Assembly: GCF_000018945.1 (NCBI RefSeq)
Contig: NC_011978.1
Span: 1,210,729-1,274,728, forward strand
Origin: Thermotoga neapolitana DSM 4359
GTDB lineage: Bacteria > Thermotogota > Thermotogae > Thermotogales > Thermotogaceae
Length of the DNA stretch: 64,000 nt
Direction: 5' to 3'
A program made the position numbers and the translations under genes. A model generated the notes under the pieces. That model was given only the letters and a program-made list of their open reading frames with translations, was not told where the DNA came from and searched no databases. Below, in pieces: positions 24,785 to 32,632 of this stretch. Every line of letters starts with the position of its first letter. Within the stretch, counting starts at the first letter, position 1.

Positions 24785-25434
24785 TCAAACCAGCTCCCCT
24801 TCCGCTCTGCTTTTTCTTTCTATCTTTTTGAAAAGAACATGTCCTAAAAGAAAGTAAAAAAGCGTGAGTAAAAGTGCGTTGAAAATCAAATCCTTTCCAG
24901 CACTGCCAACTTCAAAGGAATCTCTCATCAGCGTAACTGACCAGCTTATGGGAAGGAAACTGGAAATCACTCGAATCCATTTTGGAAGAATGTCTATCGG
25001 AAAGAGCATTCCCGAGATGAAATACACCGGATACTGGATCGTTGACATCCATGAAAAGGCGTTCTTTGAGAGTGTCAAAAGCGTTGCAAAAACGAAAGAG
25101 GTGGAAATGAAGGAAAGGACCAGTATCAGAAACGAACAGGCAAACATCACGGGATTCGAAATGGCAAACTCCAACTTCAAGACAAAATAAGAATAAGCCA
25201 CAACCACGGCGGCTTCCATCTAATTCCCCCGCTTCAATCAATATCAGCGGATTCTGATAATGCAGAAATTTTTGCAAAGTAGCAGCCTCTGGCACTCTTT
25301 TCCAGAAAGATTGCGACCACCAACACTGCCACCAAACCACCCGCTTGCACGAGACCTATTTTCATTTGATAAATTCCCACGGTGATTGCTACTTATCCAC
25401 TGTTGAACAATATAGCAATGGGACGTGAAAGAAT
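24785..25434 (-). pseudogene. ABC-2 permease, N-terminal half decayed
   Basis: The C-terminal 144 residues (from 25219) are a sound ABC-2 permease end (YFISGMLFPIDILPKWIRVI). The stretch upstream (25434 to 25240) still reads as membrane protein (VAVLVVAIFLEKSARGC) but has at least two in-frame stops and a frameshift, and the normal first helix is missing. A short product could start at 25219, but a working permease is unlikely. It is the one broken member of the four permeases here. Confidence 0.72.
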
Positions 25435-25436
25435 CA

Positions 25437-26243
25437 TCAAAAACCCTGCAACCCATTTTTCCTTCCTTTGGTTTGAAGTACCTTAAAAGAAATGGTGCCA
25501 AAAGCTAAGTACAGTAAAGATAAAACAATCAAGATGATGAATTCTTTTTTCAAGTCAAGCAATGTGTTTGTTTTCATGAGAAAATAGCGTGTGAGGTCCA
25601 ACCCCCACGTAAATGGAAAAGCATATGCAAGATATTCCAGCACTTTTGGAAGAACATTCACAGGAAAAAACATACCACCAATCAGAGGAGCGGCATTACC
25701 AAGCAAACTCACCAGTTCGTCCCCTTCTTTGAATCTCAACGTGATGCCAAAAAACAGAAAGACAAGACCGAAAGAAGCGATTATGGAAAGAATAACAACA
25801 CCCGCTGCAAGGGCAAACTCAACCAGGTTGAAGGTCATCAGATTCAGCAGCACTGCCAGGACGATTATCGGAACAGACTCCACGGTAACTTTCACAAGAC
25901 CAAAAACCGACCACGAGAGGATGTACCCTATGGAACTCACGGGCATGATGAACAGTTCTTCCAGCTGTCCTATTCTCATGTAGTACCTCAAAGCAAAGAC
26001 AGATCCCCAGAGTACCTCAACGTAGTTCCAGTAAGCTGCCCCTAGCAGGAGGTATCCGATGATGTTCTTCGTGTTCGTCGCACCGTAGAAAAACCGTACA
26101 AGGCCTGATTCTGTGCCAAAGTAATAGAGCAGGACAACGGGCATTATCGTCAGAAGGGGTGTGAGGAAAGCTCCATACCAGTCTATTCTGTATCTTTTCG
26201 CACTCAGGAAACTGGCTTTTGCAAGATACAGACTTCTCACCAT
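25437..26243 (-). CDS. ABC-2 type permease
   Basis: 268 residues with six helices and the hallmark loop (RYYMRIGQLEELFIMPVSSI) and FFPVNVLPKVLEYLAY motif. I start at the ATG at 26243, ten bases after AAGGAG and overlapping the previous gene by a few bases. Part of the pump set of the 29-residue peptide cassette. Which permeases pair cannot be told from sequence. Confidence 0.82.
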   Translation of the reverse strand: MVRSLYLAKASFLSAKRYRIDWYGAFLTPLLTIMPVVLLYYFGTESGLVRFFYGATNTKNIIGYLLLGAAYWNYVEVLWGSVFALRYYMRIGQLEELFIMPVSSIGYILSWSVFGLVKVTVESVPIIVLAVLLNLMTFNLVEFALAAGVVILSIIASFGLVFLFFGITLRFKEGDELVSLLGNAAPLIGGMFFPVNVLPKVLEYLAYAFPFTWGLDLTRYFLMKTNTLLDLKKEFIILIVLSLLYLAFGTISFKVLQTKGRKNGLQGF

Positions 26244-26998
26244 GATTCCCATTCTCCTTTTTTTCGAATCTCGTTTTCTGCCTTTTTAAGCAACCATACT
26301 CCGAGGATCAGATAGGCAAAACTCAAACCTGTCAGTATCAGGAGTTGGGGAACAAAGCCACTCATGTTTCCGTTTTTTATTATGCTTCTTCCTATGGAGA
26401 TGAGGTAGGTGAGCGGTATCATGTACGAGATGAGTCGAACGTAAGAAGGGAAATTCTCAACAGGATTGACCATCCCTGAGAGGACGCCAAAAAAGAATTG
26501 GGCAGTGGAATTTATGCTTCTGATTCTCTTCTTCCACAACGACAACGCTGCGAAAAATATCGAAAAGAATGTTATGTAAACACCGCTCACCGCCAGCAAA
26601 AGAAGAAAGTAAAGATGGATCTCAAGCTTTATACCGGAAAGGTAGAAGAAAAGCAATGTGAAGAATGTTATGTACAGGTTCATTAAGAATGTGTCAGCGG
26701 CTTTTGAGAACAAAAAAGCCAAAAGACTGATTGGAGCAAGTACCACGGAGATGAGGGCACCTTCTTCTCTTTCTTCTGTGAATCCGTCTCCCACCCCAAA
26801 GAAGTACTGGTTCAGCCAGTACCAGAGCAGGGCTCCTATCAACACGTTCTCTGCAAGCGAGTTCACATCAGCGATTCTGGAAGAAAACACATAAGGTCCT
26901 ATGATGAAAAATGGTGTCAGAGCCATGTTCACCCACACGAACCTGTATTTAAGCCTTATCTTCATCTCCTTCAGAACCAGATGGAGTATCTTCCTCAT
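26237..26998 (-). CDS. ABC-2 type permease
   Basis: 253 residues starting MRKILHLVLKEMKIRLKYRF, six helices, the loop DGFTEEREEGALISVVLAPI and NPVENFPSYVRLISYMIPL near the end, all typical of ABC-2 permeases. The start overlaps the ATPase gene by 50 bases; a longer version back to 27037 has an unlikely polar start. It is most likely the direct partner of that ATPase. Confidence 0.8.
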   Translation of the reverse strand: MRKILHLVLKEMKIRLKYRFVWVNMALTPFFIIGPYVFSSRIADVNSLAENVLIGALLWYWLNQYFFGVGDGFTEEREEGALISVVLAPISLLAFLFSKAADTFLMNLYITFFTLLFFYLSGIKLEIHLYFLLLLAVSGVYITFFSIFFAALSLWKKRIRSINSTAQFFFGVLSGMVNPVENFPSYVRLISYMIPLTYLISIGRSIIKNGNMSGFVPQLLILTGLSFAYLILGVWLLKKAENEIRKKGEWESW

Positions 26999-27725
26999 CC
27001 ATATTTCGCCCCCTGATGAGGTTTTCGAACACCTCATATACTTCGCTTCTTTCGCTGCGGATATCCTTGTATCTCACTTCCATCTGTACACGACCGTTTC
27101 TAAGAAGAACAACGCAGGCATTCTCGGGAAGAACGTGAAGTACATGACTTATCATTACGATAGTCAATCCCCTCCTGTTCCGTTCATCCAAAAAACCGAC
27201 CATTTCACGCACCGACGGTGGATCCAGACCGTTGAGTATCTCGTCGATGAACAGTACCTCTGGATCGTGAATTAGCGCTTTACAAATCATCAACTTTTTC
27301 CTCATGCCCGTTGAAAACTCTTCGACGGGTTTGTCTTTGTATTCGAACAGACCGAATCTTTTGAGAAGCTCTTCCATTCGTTCTCTTCTGACTTTTTTCG
27401 GTACGCCGTATACACCCCCAAAGATATCGAGGTTTTCCCAGGCAGTGAGTTTCCAGTACAGACTTCTCTCGTTTGCAAGAACCACCCCTATTCTCGCAGA
27501 TAGTTTCTTCCAGTGCTTTTTCACATCAACGCCGAGAACCTTCACTTCCCCATCGTCAGGAAGCAAGAGACCTATCATGATTTTCAGCAGTGTGCTTTTT
27601 CCCGAACCGTTCTCGCCGACGATTACCTTGAAGTCTCCCTCTTCTGCGTAAAAATCAACTTTATCGAGAACTCGAAGTTCTCCGAAGGATTTCCTGACAC
27701 CGGACACTTCTACGACTTTTCTCAT
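26949..27725 (-). CDS. ABC transporter ATP-binding protein of the 29-residue peptide cassette
   Basis: 258 residues, Walker A GENGSGKST, signature FSTGMRKK, Walker B VLFIDEILNGLDP and a switch SHVL. The family's usual Asp-Glu-Pro is Asp-Glu-Ile here, a mild oddity. ATG overlaps the radical-SAM stop (ATGA), so the two are translationally coupled. The C-terminal 20 residues are very acidic (DEEDTPSGSEGDEDKA). Confidence 0.86.
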   Translation of the reverse strand: MRKVVEVSGVRKSFGELRVLDKVDFYAEEGDFKVIVGENGSGKSTLLKIMIGLLLPDDGEVKVLGVDVKKHWKKLSARIGVVLANERSLYWKLTAWENLDIFGGVYGVPKKVRRERMEELLKRFGLFEYKDKPVEEFSTGMRKKLMICKALIHDPEVLFIDEILNGLDPPSVREMVGFLDERNRRGLTIVMISHVLHVLPENACVVLLRNGRVQMEVRYKDIRSERSEVYEVFENLIRGRNMDEEDTPSGSEGDEDKA

Positions 27726-29050
27726 ACCAACTTCACCCTTTCACGGAACTTTGAAAATAATCTCAAAAGTTCTGGATAAGAATTTTGATGAAAAACTTTC
27801 CAGCAATCTTTCTTTGTTTTCAAAATATAGGCGTTAAACCTACAGCCACCATTACATATAGGTAAATAGATACAGTCCTTACACTCGTTGTCAGTATTAT
27901 CGTTTTCCATGAATTGAGAGTAACGCCTCAAAAAGTCTATTGGAGAATTAAGAAATTCACTGTAGGAACATATCCTAAACTCCTCTCTTCCCACTCCCGA
28001 AATACAATTGTACAAATCTCCGTTAGGAGCAACAACTAGATCTGTTTCCTTATGGTAGGTACATGGCCAGATGTTGAGAAAATCCAATAGGAAAATGTCC
28101 CGTTCTAGAGCAACTTTTATAGTATTTACATAAATATTTGCATACTCTGCAATATCAGGTATATTCTCGATCGTATAGGCACAAGAACTATTTGGATGAC
28201 TTAGTAATCCAATGTTGAACAAAAATCTCTCTTTTATCGTATTTTTACCGAAGATGTCTATGAGCTCATCTATCATCATACCGTATTTTTCCTCTGAATT
28301 CATTCTGTCTAAAACAGTATGGATAACTATTGTTAAATTTGTTTTATTAAGTAATTTGTTTATGTTATCTATTATTACTTCCCAAGTCCCGTCGTAGTTT
28401 TGCGAGATCCTTCTTTTATCATGAATGTTTTTTGGCCCATCTATGGTTATTTGAATAAACCTGAATTTGGAATTACTTAGTACTTCAAACATATGATTAG
28501 AAAAACTCACACCATTTGTTATTATATTGTACTGCTTGATCGGCACTTGCTCTTTTTCAGCAATTCTAATAATTTCACTCAACTTTTCAGGATAGAGAGA
28601 AGGCTCTCCACCAAAAAATGTCACAGCAATGGTCTTCGTGTCAAACAGATCCATCAAGGCTAGCCATAAATTTACTCTATCTTGAGGAGAAAGTGAACCA
28701 TTTCTTTCTTTATTATGTGGTTTGATACCTTGCTGCATACAATAAATGCAGTTTAAATTACAGTTCAATGTTATGACATCTGTTATTGATAAAACAGAGC
28801 GGTCATACTTGATTTTATTCGAAATATACTTGAACAATGCATACTCATTAATATGATTCTCCAATACAATACCTCTATCTACAAAAGTTGACAAGAGAAA
28901 CTCCTCATTAGCACCGTTGAGTGCAGCTTGTAATCTTCTCAGCTCATCCACATTGGTTTCCGCATAACTTCTTAACAACACGTTATAAAGAAGGATCCGG
29001 TTCTTTTCTTGTACTTTAATGAGAAAATCCGAGAATTTGTACCCTGACAT
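27722..29050 (-). CDS. Radical-SAM/SPASM enzyme of the 29-residue peptide cassette
   Basis: 442 residues: recognition-type N-terminal domain, CNLNCIYC cluster motif, FFGGEPS, and SPASM Cys groups (CTYHKETDLVVAPNGDLYNC; CKDCIYLPICNGGC). AT-rich like the enzyme at 17629-19020. It lies 99 bases after the candidate precursor, with a palindrome between them. By analogy it should modify the two-Cys peptide upstream. The ATPase gene overlaps its stop. Confidence 0.9.
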   Translation of the reverse strand: MSGYKFSDFLIKVQEKNRILLYNVLLRSYAETNVDELRRLQAALNGANEEFLLSTFVDRGIVLENHINEYALFKYISNKIKYDRSVLSITDVITLNCNLNCIYCMQQGIKPHNKERNGSLSPQDRVNLWLALMDLFDTKTIAVTFFGGEPSLYPEKLSEIIRIAEKEQVPIKQYNIITNGVSFSNHMFEVLSNSKFRFIQITIDGPKNIHDKRRISQNYDGTWEVIIDNINKLLNKTNLTIVIHTVLDRMNSEEKYGMMIDELIDIFGKNTIKERFLFNIGLLSHPNSSCAYTIENIPDIAEYANIYVNTIKVALERDIFLLDFLNIWPCTYHKETDLVVAPNGDLYNCISGVGREEFRICSYSEFLNSPIDFLRRYSQFMENDNTDNECKDCIYLPICNGGCRFNAYILKTKKDCWKVFHQNSYPELLRLFSKFRERVKLV

Positions 29051-29110
29051 ACAACCACCCCATTTTTGTAGAGTACTTAATAATCAAATATTCCTAGATA
29101 TTCCTAATAG

Positions 29111-29128
29111 AGAAGGCGGCCGCCTTCT
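29111..29128 (-). promoter_or_regulatory. Palindromic hairpin between precursor and radical-SAM genes
   Basis: AGAAGGCGGCCGCCTTCT is a perfect 18-base palindrome (core GCGGCCGC). In RNA it folds into a tight GC-rich stem. It occupies the same place as the hairpin of the 31-residue peptide cassette although the sequences differ, so a stabilising or partial-termination role is likely conserved. Confidence 0.65.
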
Positions 29129-29149
29129 TTAAAAATTTCTAACCTCAGT

Positions 29150-29239
29150 CTAAGGAGTTACTACTGCACATCTTTGACTTCTGTTAGTGCATCCACCTAA
29201 AGGAATAGAATGGTTCGCGATTCGCTTAAGTACATTCAT
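29150..29239 (-). CDS. Candidate RiPP precursor: 29-residue two-Cys peptide
   Basis: ATG at 29239 follows GGGGGGACAAAGG and overlaps the stop of the hydrophobic peptide gene (ATGA). The peptide starts MNVLKRIANHSIPLGG and ends CTNRSQRCAVVTP, with Cys 17 and 24. It is too short for routine gene finders. Position (after the hydrophobic peptide, before hairpin and radical-SAM gene) is identical to that of the 31-residue TM1316-like peptide, but sequence is unrelated beyond Cys near the end. I know of no description. Confidence 0.66.
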   Translation of the reverse strand: MNVLKRIANHSIPLGGCTNRSQRCAVVTP

Positions 29240-29475
29240 CCTTTGTCCCCCCTTTCATTCGATATTAGAAGCCTCGCGAGGCTTTTATTAAACCGTAAAA
29301 TTTGATTTCCAGCCGTTAAATCTTCCGAGTGTGACTTCTCTAGCAGGAGGGTGTGAACAACAGTTTTTTTCCTCACTGTCGTTTGATAATCATCAGAAGG
29401 ACTGGGAAACACAAGCGTGTATAGGAGAGAGAGCAGAATAACTATTGTGAGAATGATCCTTCTCACGATTTTCAT
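29236..29475 (-). CDS. Small hydrophobic peptide heading the 29-residue peptide operon
   Basis: 79 residues from ATG 29475 after AAGGGGG. The first 55 residues nearly equal the peptide at 19294-19467 (MKIVRRIILTIVILLSLLYT). The stop used there is lost here (AAT TAG became AAT CAA), adding a tail ending ISNERGDKG that brings its stop onto the precursor's start codon. The extension therefore creates translational coupling. Divergent from the regulator remnant. Confidence 0.65.
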   Translation of the reverse strand: MKIVRRIILTIVILLSLLYTLVFPSPSDDYQTTVRKKTVVHTLLLEKSHSEDLTAGNQILRFNKSLARLLISNERGDKG

Positions 29476-29842
29476 CCCCCTTCCTCATTAGAACAGATCT
29501 TTTGTGACCTTTCAAATCTTCCTGGTTTTGAAAAGCCCTTTTTAAAGCGTTCTGCGATAAAGGATTTTCATTGAGATTTCATGTTTTGTGCAATTTCACT
29601 CCTAACGTTACACAGCAGTGTGATAAAATAGCGTAAAAATAATAGTTTTGGAGGGAAAGGATTGAAAAGTCATCAACTTTTGAAAGCACCATTTCAGCAT
29701 GGATTTCTTTTCTCACGACCACTTGTTACATACTGCTTCAAAACATGCCATGATGCATCCTGGAAACATTACATAAGATTTCTGAAATACCGTCATGAAA
29801 AGCTTTATGAGGAGGCTCTCTCAGAAATAGATAGCGCAATAG
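29304..29842. repeat. Long direct repeat, copy 2 (partner 19297-19834)
   Basis: Near-identical copy of the peptide gene, divergent promoter and regulator 5' end found at 19297-19834, in the same orientation. Homology ends where the regulator copy here jumps to its 3' part. Confidence 0.85.
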
Positions 29843-30112
29843 ATGAAAAGAAAGAAACTAGAAAGATTCACTTTGAAATACATCGAGATGAAAGAGCCTG
29901 ACAGAAAATTCCTTGATAGATTTCTGAGGAACTGCGGAAGGTACGATGGAGTGAGGTTTGGGATCAGGCTAAGGAAGCCGGATGTGGTGAGAGAGTTTGC
30001 AAAGAGGCACTCTCTCAAGGTTCAGCCCCTGTTTGTTGCCTTCTGGTGTGAAGAGGACGGCAGGGCAAGAAGAAGACTGGTGAGGATATTACACTGGATG
30101 ACTCAAGAGTGA
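29662..30112 (+). pseudogene. Helical-repeat/HTH regulator, copy 3, internally deleted
   Basis: The first 60 codons (MKSHQLLKAPFQHGFLFSRP to SEIDSAI) match copy 2. The sequence then jumps to codons near its 3' end (KLERFTLKYIEMKEPDRKFL ... FGIRLRKPDVV) in another frame. About 1.1 kb is missing, including most repeats and the whole HTH. The C-terminal 89 residues could be made from an internal ATG at 29843. The stop overlaps the end of the convergent aldo/keto reductase gene by ten bases. The cassette it faces has therefore lost its own regulator. Confidence 0.85.
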
Positions 30113-30960
30113 TCGAGTGGGAAAACGGGTGTCAGTTTCTGTGCTTTTTCTTTCAGTATCTGCAGTTCTTCTTCGCTGATTTTTGTTCCCTGATTTTCAA
30201 CGATTTGACACATCCACCAGAGAAATTCCTGGTGACTTGGACTCACAGCTGCGGTGACGGGCAGTGATAGTGTGAAGCGAAGTGCCATGGATGCTTCTTC
30301 GAAATCATCCACAGGATGATACCAGCATTTTTCCCAGCGTTTTTCTTCTCCTTCCTCCAGACGTCTTTTTGCCAGAGCCTTTATTGCCAGAATTCCCATG
30401 TTTTTCTCCCGGGCTTTGCTGTAAAGTCTTTTGCCAAATCCTTTTCCCAGCCAGCTTGCCCAGTTCAGTGGAAAAAGTACCGTATCGAAATCGAACCTTT
30501 CCAGCATCGAAAGTGCAGCTTCCTCACTGTGAGCAGAAAAACCGATGTACCTTATCAGTCCTTCTTCTTTTGCCTTCAAAAAGGCCTCTATAGCTCCATT
30601 CGGTGAAAAGATGGCCTCCACCTCATCGAGCGTGGTCACAGCATGGAACTGATAAAGGTCAAAGTGATCCGTCTGGAGTCTCTTCAGAGATTCGTTCAAT
30701 TCTTTCCAGGCACCTTCTTTTGTTCTCTCCATCGTTTTACAGGCCAGAAACACCTGGTCTCTGTAAGGCTTCAGCGCTGGGCCAAGTTTTTCCTCGGCGT
30801 CTCCGTAGGAAGGAGCAACGTCGAAGTAGTTTATGCCCCTCTCGATCGCTCTGGCAACTATCTTTTTTGCAGATTCCACGGACTCGTTCATCACAACGAT
30901 TCCGCCGAATCCGACCACAGAGAGCTTTTCACCTGTTTTCCCCAGAACTCTTTTTTCCAC
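30103..30960 (-). CDS. Aldo/keto reductase
   Basis: 285 residues, a TIM-barrel NADPH-dependent oxidoreductase. The catalytic tetrad is visible: Asp and Tyr in NYFDVAPSYGDAEEKLG, Lys in FLACKTMERT, His in LYQFHAV. It fits the family that reduces carbonyl compounds; the substrate cannot be told. I start at GTG 30960, seven bases after GGGGGG, giving MEKRVLGKTGEKLSVVGFGG. Single gene with its own promoter; the T. maritima equivalent is, from memory, TM1298 at the edge of the peptide island. Confidence 0.87.
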   Translation of the reverse strand: MEKRVLGKTGEKLSVVGFGGIVVMNESVESAKKIVARAIERGINYFDVAPSYGDAEEKLGPALKPYRDQVFLACKTMERTKEGAWKELNESLKRLQTDHFDLYQFHAVTTLDEVEAIFSPNGAIEAFLKAKEEGLIRYIGFSAHSEEAALSMLERFDFDTVLFPLNWASWLGKGFGKRLYSKAREKNMGILAIKALAKRRLEEGEEKRWEKCWYHPVDDFEEASMALRFTLSLPVTAAVSPSHQEFLWWMCQIVENQGTKISEEELQILKEKAQKLTPVFPLDHS

Positions 30961-30989
30961 GGAAAATCCCCCCTTCAACGACTGGGTCT

Positions 30990-31019
30990 ATTATACATCC
31001 AGGACCTTAATTTCTCCAA
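30990..31019 (-). promoter_or_regulatory. Promoter of the aldo/keto reductase gene
   Basis: On the - strand, TTGGAG (31019-31014) and TATAAT (30995-30990) are separated by 18 bases, just upstream of the gene. Confidence 0.6.
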
Positions 31020-31072
31020 ATTGTATCGATTTTAAATGGACATGGTATAAATGGGTTTGAGAGGTGATGAAG

Positions 31073-31741
31073 TTGGCAAAAAAATACTACGCTGTGAGGA
31101 AAGGAAGGGTACCAGGAATCTATGAGTCCTGGGAAGAGGCAGAAAAACAGGTAAAGGGCTTTCCGGGAGCAGAGTACAAAAGTTTTGAGAAGATAGAGGA
31201 TGCAAAGGCATATCTTGAGGGAAAAGATGAATGCACCTGCCCGGAACTTGACGAAGAGACGATGATCGCCTATGTGGATGGGAGTTATGATGTGGTCTGT
31301 GGTTCTGGAGTGGTTCTGTGCTACAGGGGAAAGAAGGAAGAGTACTACTTCTGGACGGACATCGATGAGTTCAAAGACTCAAGGAACATAGCCGGAGAGA
31401 TCATGGCTGCACTTTTTGCCATGGACTGTGCTTTGAAGAAAGGAGCAAAAAGACTCATTCTCAGGCACGATCTTGAAGGGCTTGAAAAGTGGGCAACGGA
31501 AGAGTACAGAACAAAAGAGCCGGTGACGCGTGTTTACAAGTACCTTTACGAGCAGTTTTGCAGGAGCGGTCTTGAAGTGGTCTTTGAGAAGGTGAAGAGT
31601 CACTCTGGAGACTTTTGCAACGATGAGGCTGACAGGCTGGCAAAAGAAGCAGCGAAAAAAAGATCAAACGTTGAGTGGACTTTGAAGGATTTTGAGAGTA
31701 CAATGAAGATACTGGATCAAAAGAGGAGATGGGCAGAATGA
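31073..31741 (+). CDS. rnhA: Ribonuclease HI with N-terminal hybrid-binding domain
   Basis: 222 residues. The N-terminal hybrid-binding domain is MAKKYYAVRKGRVPGIYESW plus the following 25 residues. The catalytic domain has the acidic residues in YVDGSYD, AGEIMAAL, HDLEGL and CNDEADRLAKEAA. It removes RNA from RNA-DNA hybrids. I choose the TTG at 31073, as the protein family begins MAKKYY and GAGAGGTG is well spaced; GTG 31064 is the alternative. The stop overlaps the next small gene (ATGA). Confidence 0.87.
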   Translation: MAKKYYAVRKGRVPGIYESWEEAEKQVKGFPGAEYKSFEKIEDAKAYLEGKDECTCPELDEETMIAYVDGSYDVVCGSGVVLCYRGKKEEYYFWTDIDEFKDSRNIAGEIMAALFAMDCALKKGAKRLILRHDLEGLEKWATEEYRTKEPVTRVYKYLYEQFCRSGLEVVFEKVKSHSGDFCNDEADRLAKEAAKKRSNVEWTLKDFESTMKILDQKRRWAE

Positions 31742-31893
31742 AAAAGATGAGTATCACGGGTGGAACGGCCCTGATAGGGCTTGGAGTTGGTTTTATTCTT
31801 TTCAAACATTCCGTGTTCTATTTCATTGCGTCTCTTTTCATAGGAATCGGTGTGGGTTTACTGATCGAGTATCTCACGAAAAGAGAAAAATAG
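31738..31893 (+). CDS. Small membrane protein, 51 residues
   Basis: ATG overlaps the rnhA stop. Two hydrophobic helices (GTALIGLGVGFILF and FYFIASLFIGIGVGLLIEYL) around a short turn, with basic ends (MKKMS, TKREK). Looks like a two-span membrane peptide co-translated with RNase HI. Function unknown. Confidence 0.7.
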   Translation: MKKMSITGGTALIGLGVGFILFKHSVFYFIASLFIGIGVGLLIEYLTKREK

Positions 31894-31900
31894 AAATCGT

Positions 31901-32632
31901 TCAGACTTTCTCTGGATTGTACACCAGAACTGCCGTGCCGCATGTTGCATAGAGACCCTTGAAGTTTCCATAGGGATACGGCTCGCCCTTCAGTGACCCA
32001 TCGATAACACCTTCCACAGCCTTTATGAGGTCTTCCAGATAATCTGGTCCAAAAGGTTTCAACTGTGTGCCACTCAGATGCCCATGGTAGATCTTCTCGA
32101 AACCGTCGATCTCTCTGAGTTTTTTCAGGCTTTTAAGGTACTCTCTCAGTGGAAGACATCCCGGAAGATGCATCCAGGTGTGTCCTGCCCCCACCGAATC
32201 CCCGCTGAAAAGCAGCCTGTTTTCTCTGTCCAGAAGAGCGATCGACCCTGGTGTGTGTCCCGGGACTTCGATCACCTCGAGCGTTCTTCCACCAAGATCG
32301 AAACTGTCTCCCTCTCTCACGTCCAGAAAGTTTTTGTAATCCACCTGTATTTTGAACAGTTCTATGATCTGAAGGTCCCTGTGGTTGAGATACACCTTTT
32401 CGAACTGGTTTGCCTGCATGATGTGATCCCAGTGGGCGTGGGTGAGAACAACTTCGATGGGTTTTTCCGTGATGGATCTTATGAAACCTTTCAGGTCACC
32501 TTCTCCCATACCGGTGTCTATGAGGAGGGCTTTCTCTTCTCCCACTACCAGGTACATACTGTCTCCCCTGTAGTCGGCGATGTGCCATACACCGGGCTCG
32601 AGCAAGGTGCAGGTGTACTCGTTTTTCCTCAT
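31901..32632 (-). CDS. Metallo-beta-lactamase-fold hydrolase
   Basis: 243 residues with the metal-binding HAHWDH motif, the later PGHTPGSI His and GDSV Asp, and YHGH near the C-terminus. The fold covers glyoxalase II-like and other thioester or phosphodiester hydrolases; a specific substrate is not evident. ATG at 32632 follows GGAGGTG and overlaps the stop of the RND exporter upstream, so the two are co-expressed. Confidence 0.85.
   Translation of the reverse strand: MRKNEYTCTLLEPGVWHIADYRGDSMYLVVGEEKALLIDTGMGEGDLKGFIRSITEKPIEVVLTHAHWDHIMQANQFEKVYLNHRDLQIIELFKIQVDYKNFLDVREGDSFDLGGRTLEVIEVPGHTPGSIALLDRENRLLFSGDSVGAGHTWMHLPGCLPLREYLKSLKKLREIDGFEKIYHGHLSGTQLKPFGPDYLEDLIKAVEGVIDGSLKGEPYPYGNFKGLYATCGTAVLVYNPEKV

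Noticed and set aside
3144..30112. Repeated hairpins and duplicated blocks considered as a CRISPR array or an intact transposon
   Set aside because: No regularly spaced short repeats, no terminal inverted repeats; duplications are gene-sized direct repeats.
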